32,469 nucleotides of DNA, taken from Paenibacillus sp. MMS18-CY102 (GTDB lineage Bacteria > Bacillota > Bacilli > Paenibacillales > Paenibacillaceae). Under the pieces are notes generated by a model that saw only the letters and a list, made by a program, of their open reading frames with translations, had not been told where the DNA came from and did no database searches. Shown here one piece after another: positions 32,238 through 32,469 of the stretch (its first letter is position 1; each line of letters opens with the position of its first letter). Position numbers and translations under genes: made by a program. The stretch is from positions 1-32,469 of the forward strand of contig NZ_WSTC01000045.1 in the NCBI RefSeq assembly GCF_009789195.1, read 5' to 3'.

Positions 32238-32469
32238 GCTGTCGAGAAAGTCTCGGCAGCCTTTCTTATGTGCATGTAATTTAACACGACACCGCGTTAA
32301 TATAGTATAATAGTGGTAATAACTTATGAACGGATGGTGTCACATGCTGCGTTCTAATCGAGATAAACAACAAAACTATGAGCTAGTCTCCATTGAAGAT
32401 TTAGTTCCTGCTGATCATATGCTCCGCAAGATCGATAAGTATATCGACTTTTCTTTCATCGATGAGAAA
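32238..32469 (+). mobile_element. Right copy of the IS1182-like insertion sequence, 5' part only
   Basis: The mirror copy of 1-232, reading rightward off the window. The terminal palindrome GCTGTCGAGA/TCTCGGCAGC is at 32238-32260, the promoter-like TATAGTATAAT near 32300, and the transposase start at 32344. The single difference from the left copy (A at 32342) shows these are two separate genomic copies. Confidence 0.8.
32344..32469 (+). CDS. Transposase N-terminus, IS1182-like (partial, runs off window)
   Basis: Identical over its 42 visible codons to the left-end fragment. ATG 32344 follows GGATGGTG. The catalytic part is outside the window. Confidence 0.75.
   Translation, partial: MLRSNRDKQQNYELVSIEDLVPADHMLRKIDKYIDFSFIDEK

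Noticed and set aside
1-32469. The window as a giant composite transposon bounded by inverted IS copies.
   Set aside because: The interior holds core genes (hflX, trpE(G), germination operon, chemoreceptors), and the exact 127-base match at the ends is better explained by assembly breakage at a repeat.

Overview
The window looks like chromosomal DNA from a Gram-positive, endospore-forming, motile bacterium of the Paenibacillaceae type (Paenibacillus- or Cohnella-like). The evidence is a complete gerA-type germination operon with a sigma-G-like promoter, an S-layer-anchored (SLH) multidomain glucanase, strong AGGAGG ribosome binding sites, a CcpA-type cre site and two chemoreceptors. No rRNA, tRNA or CRISPR was found. 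Apart from the two ends this is ordinary chromosome, and the most interesting content is regulatory RNA and DNA.

Ends: positions 1-232 and 32238-32469 are inverted copies of the same sequence, the 5' end of an IS1182-like insertion sequence. They differ at one base. Each copy lies directly behind the stem of a terminator. The window is probably a contig that breaks inside this repeat.

Left part, all on the minus strand: a small lipoprotein (274-693); a quinone/electrophile detoxification cluster resembling the Mhq genes of Bacillus (flavin reductase-like protein, MhqD-like hydrolase, ring-cleaving dioxygenase, MarR regulator) with matching operators in both control regions (895-3752); and the spore germinant receptor operon gerA-gerC-small D-type subunit-gerB (3766-7802).

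Middle: an SDR dehydrogenase (+), a ThuA-like protein, a secreted PPC-like protein and hflX. In front of hflX is a leader of about 350 nt with its own promoter, a 20-codon upstream ORF, a predicted pseudoknot and a terminator. Upstream of that is a fused anthranilate synthase TrpE-TrpG. Its leader carries nine (G/U)AG triplets, like a TRAP binding site, and a hairpin that hides the ribosome binding site. A tautomerase-like gene and a 1927-residue SLH-GH16 glucanase under a cre site follow.

Right part: a second SDR (+) with a 24-bp-arm terminator, a nested inverted-repeat array (22124-22307), a fumarylacetoacetate hydrolase family protein, a conserved protein of unknown role, a Cache chemoreceptor, a GDSL hydrolase, a candidate small RNA, a second chemoreceptor, and finally a plus-strand pair encoding a secreted metzincin-like protease and a lipoprotein.
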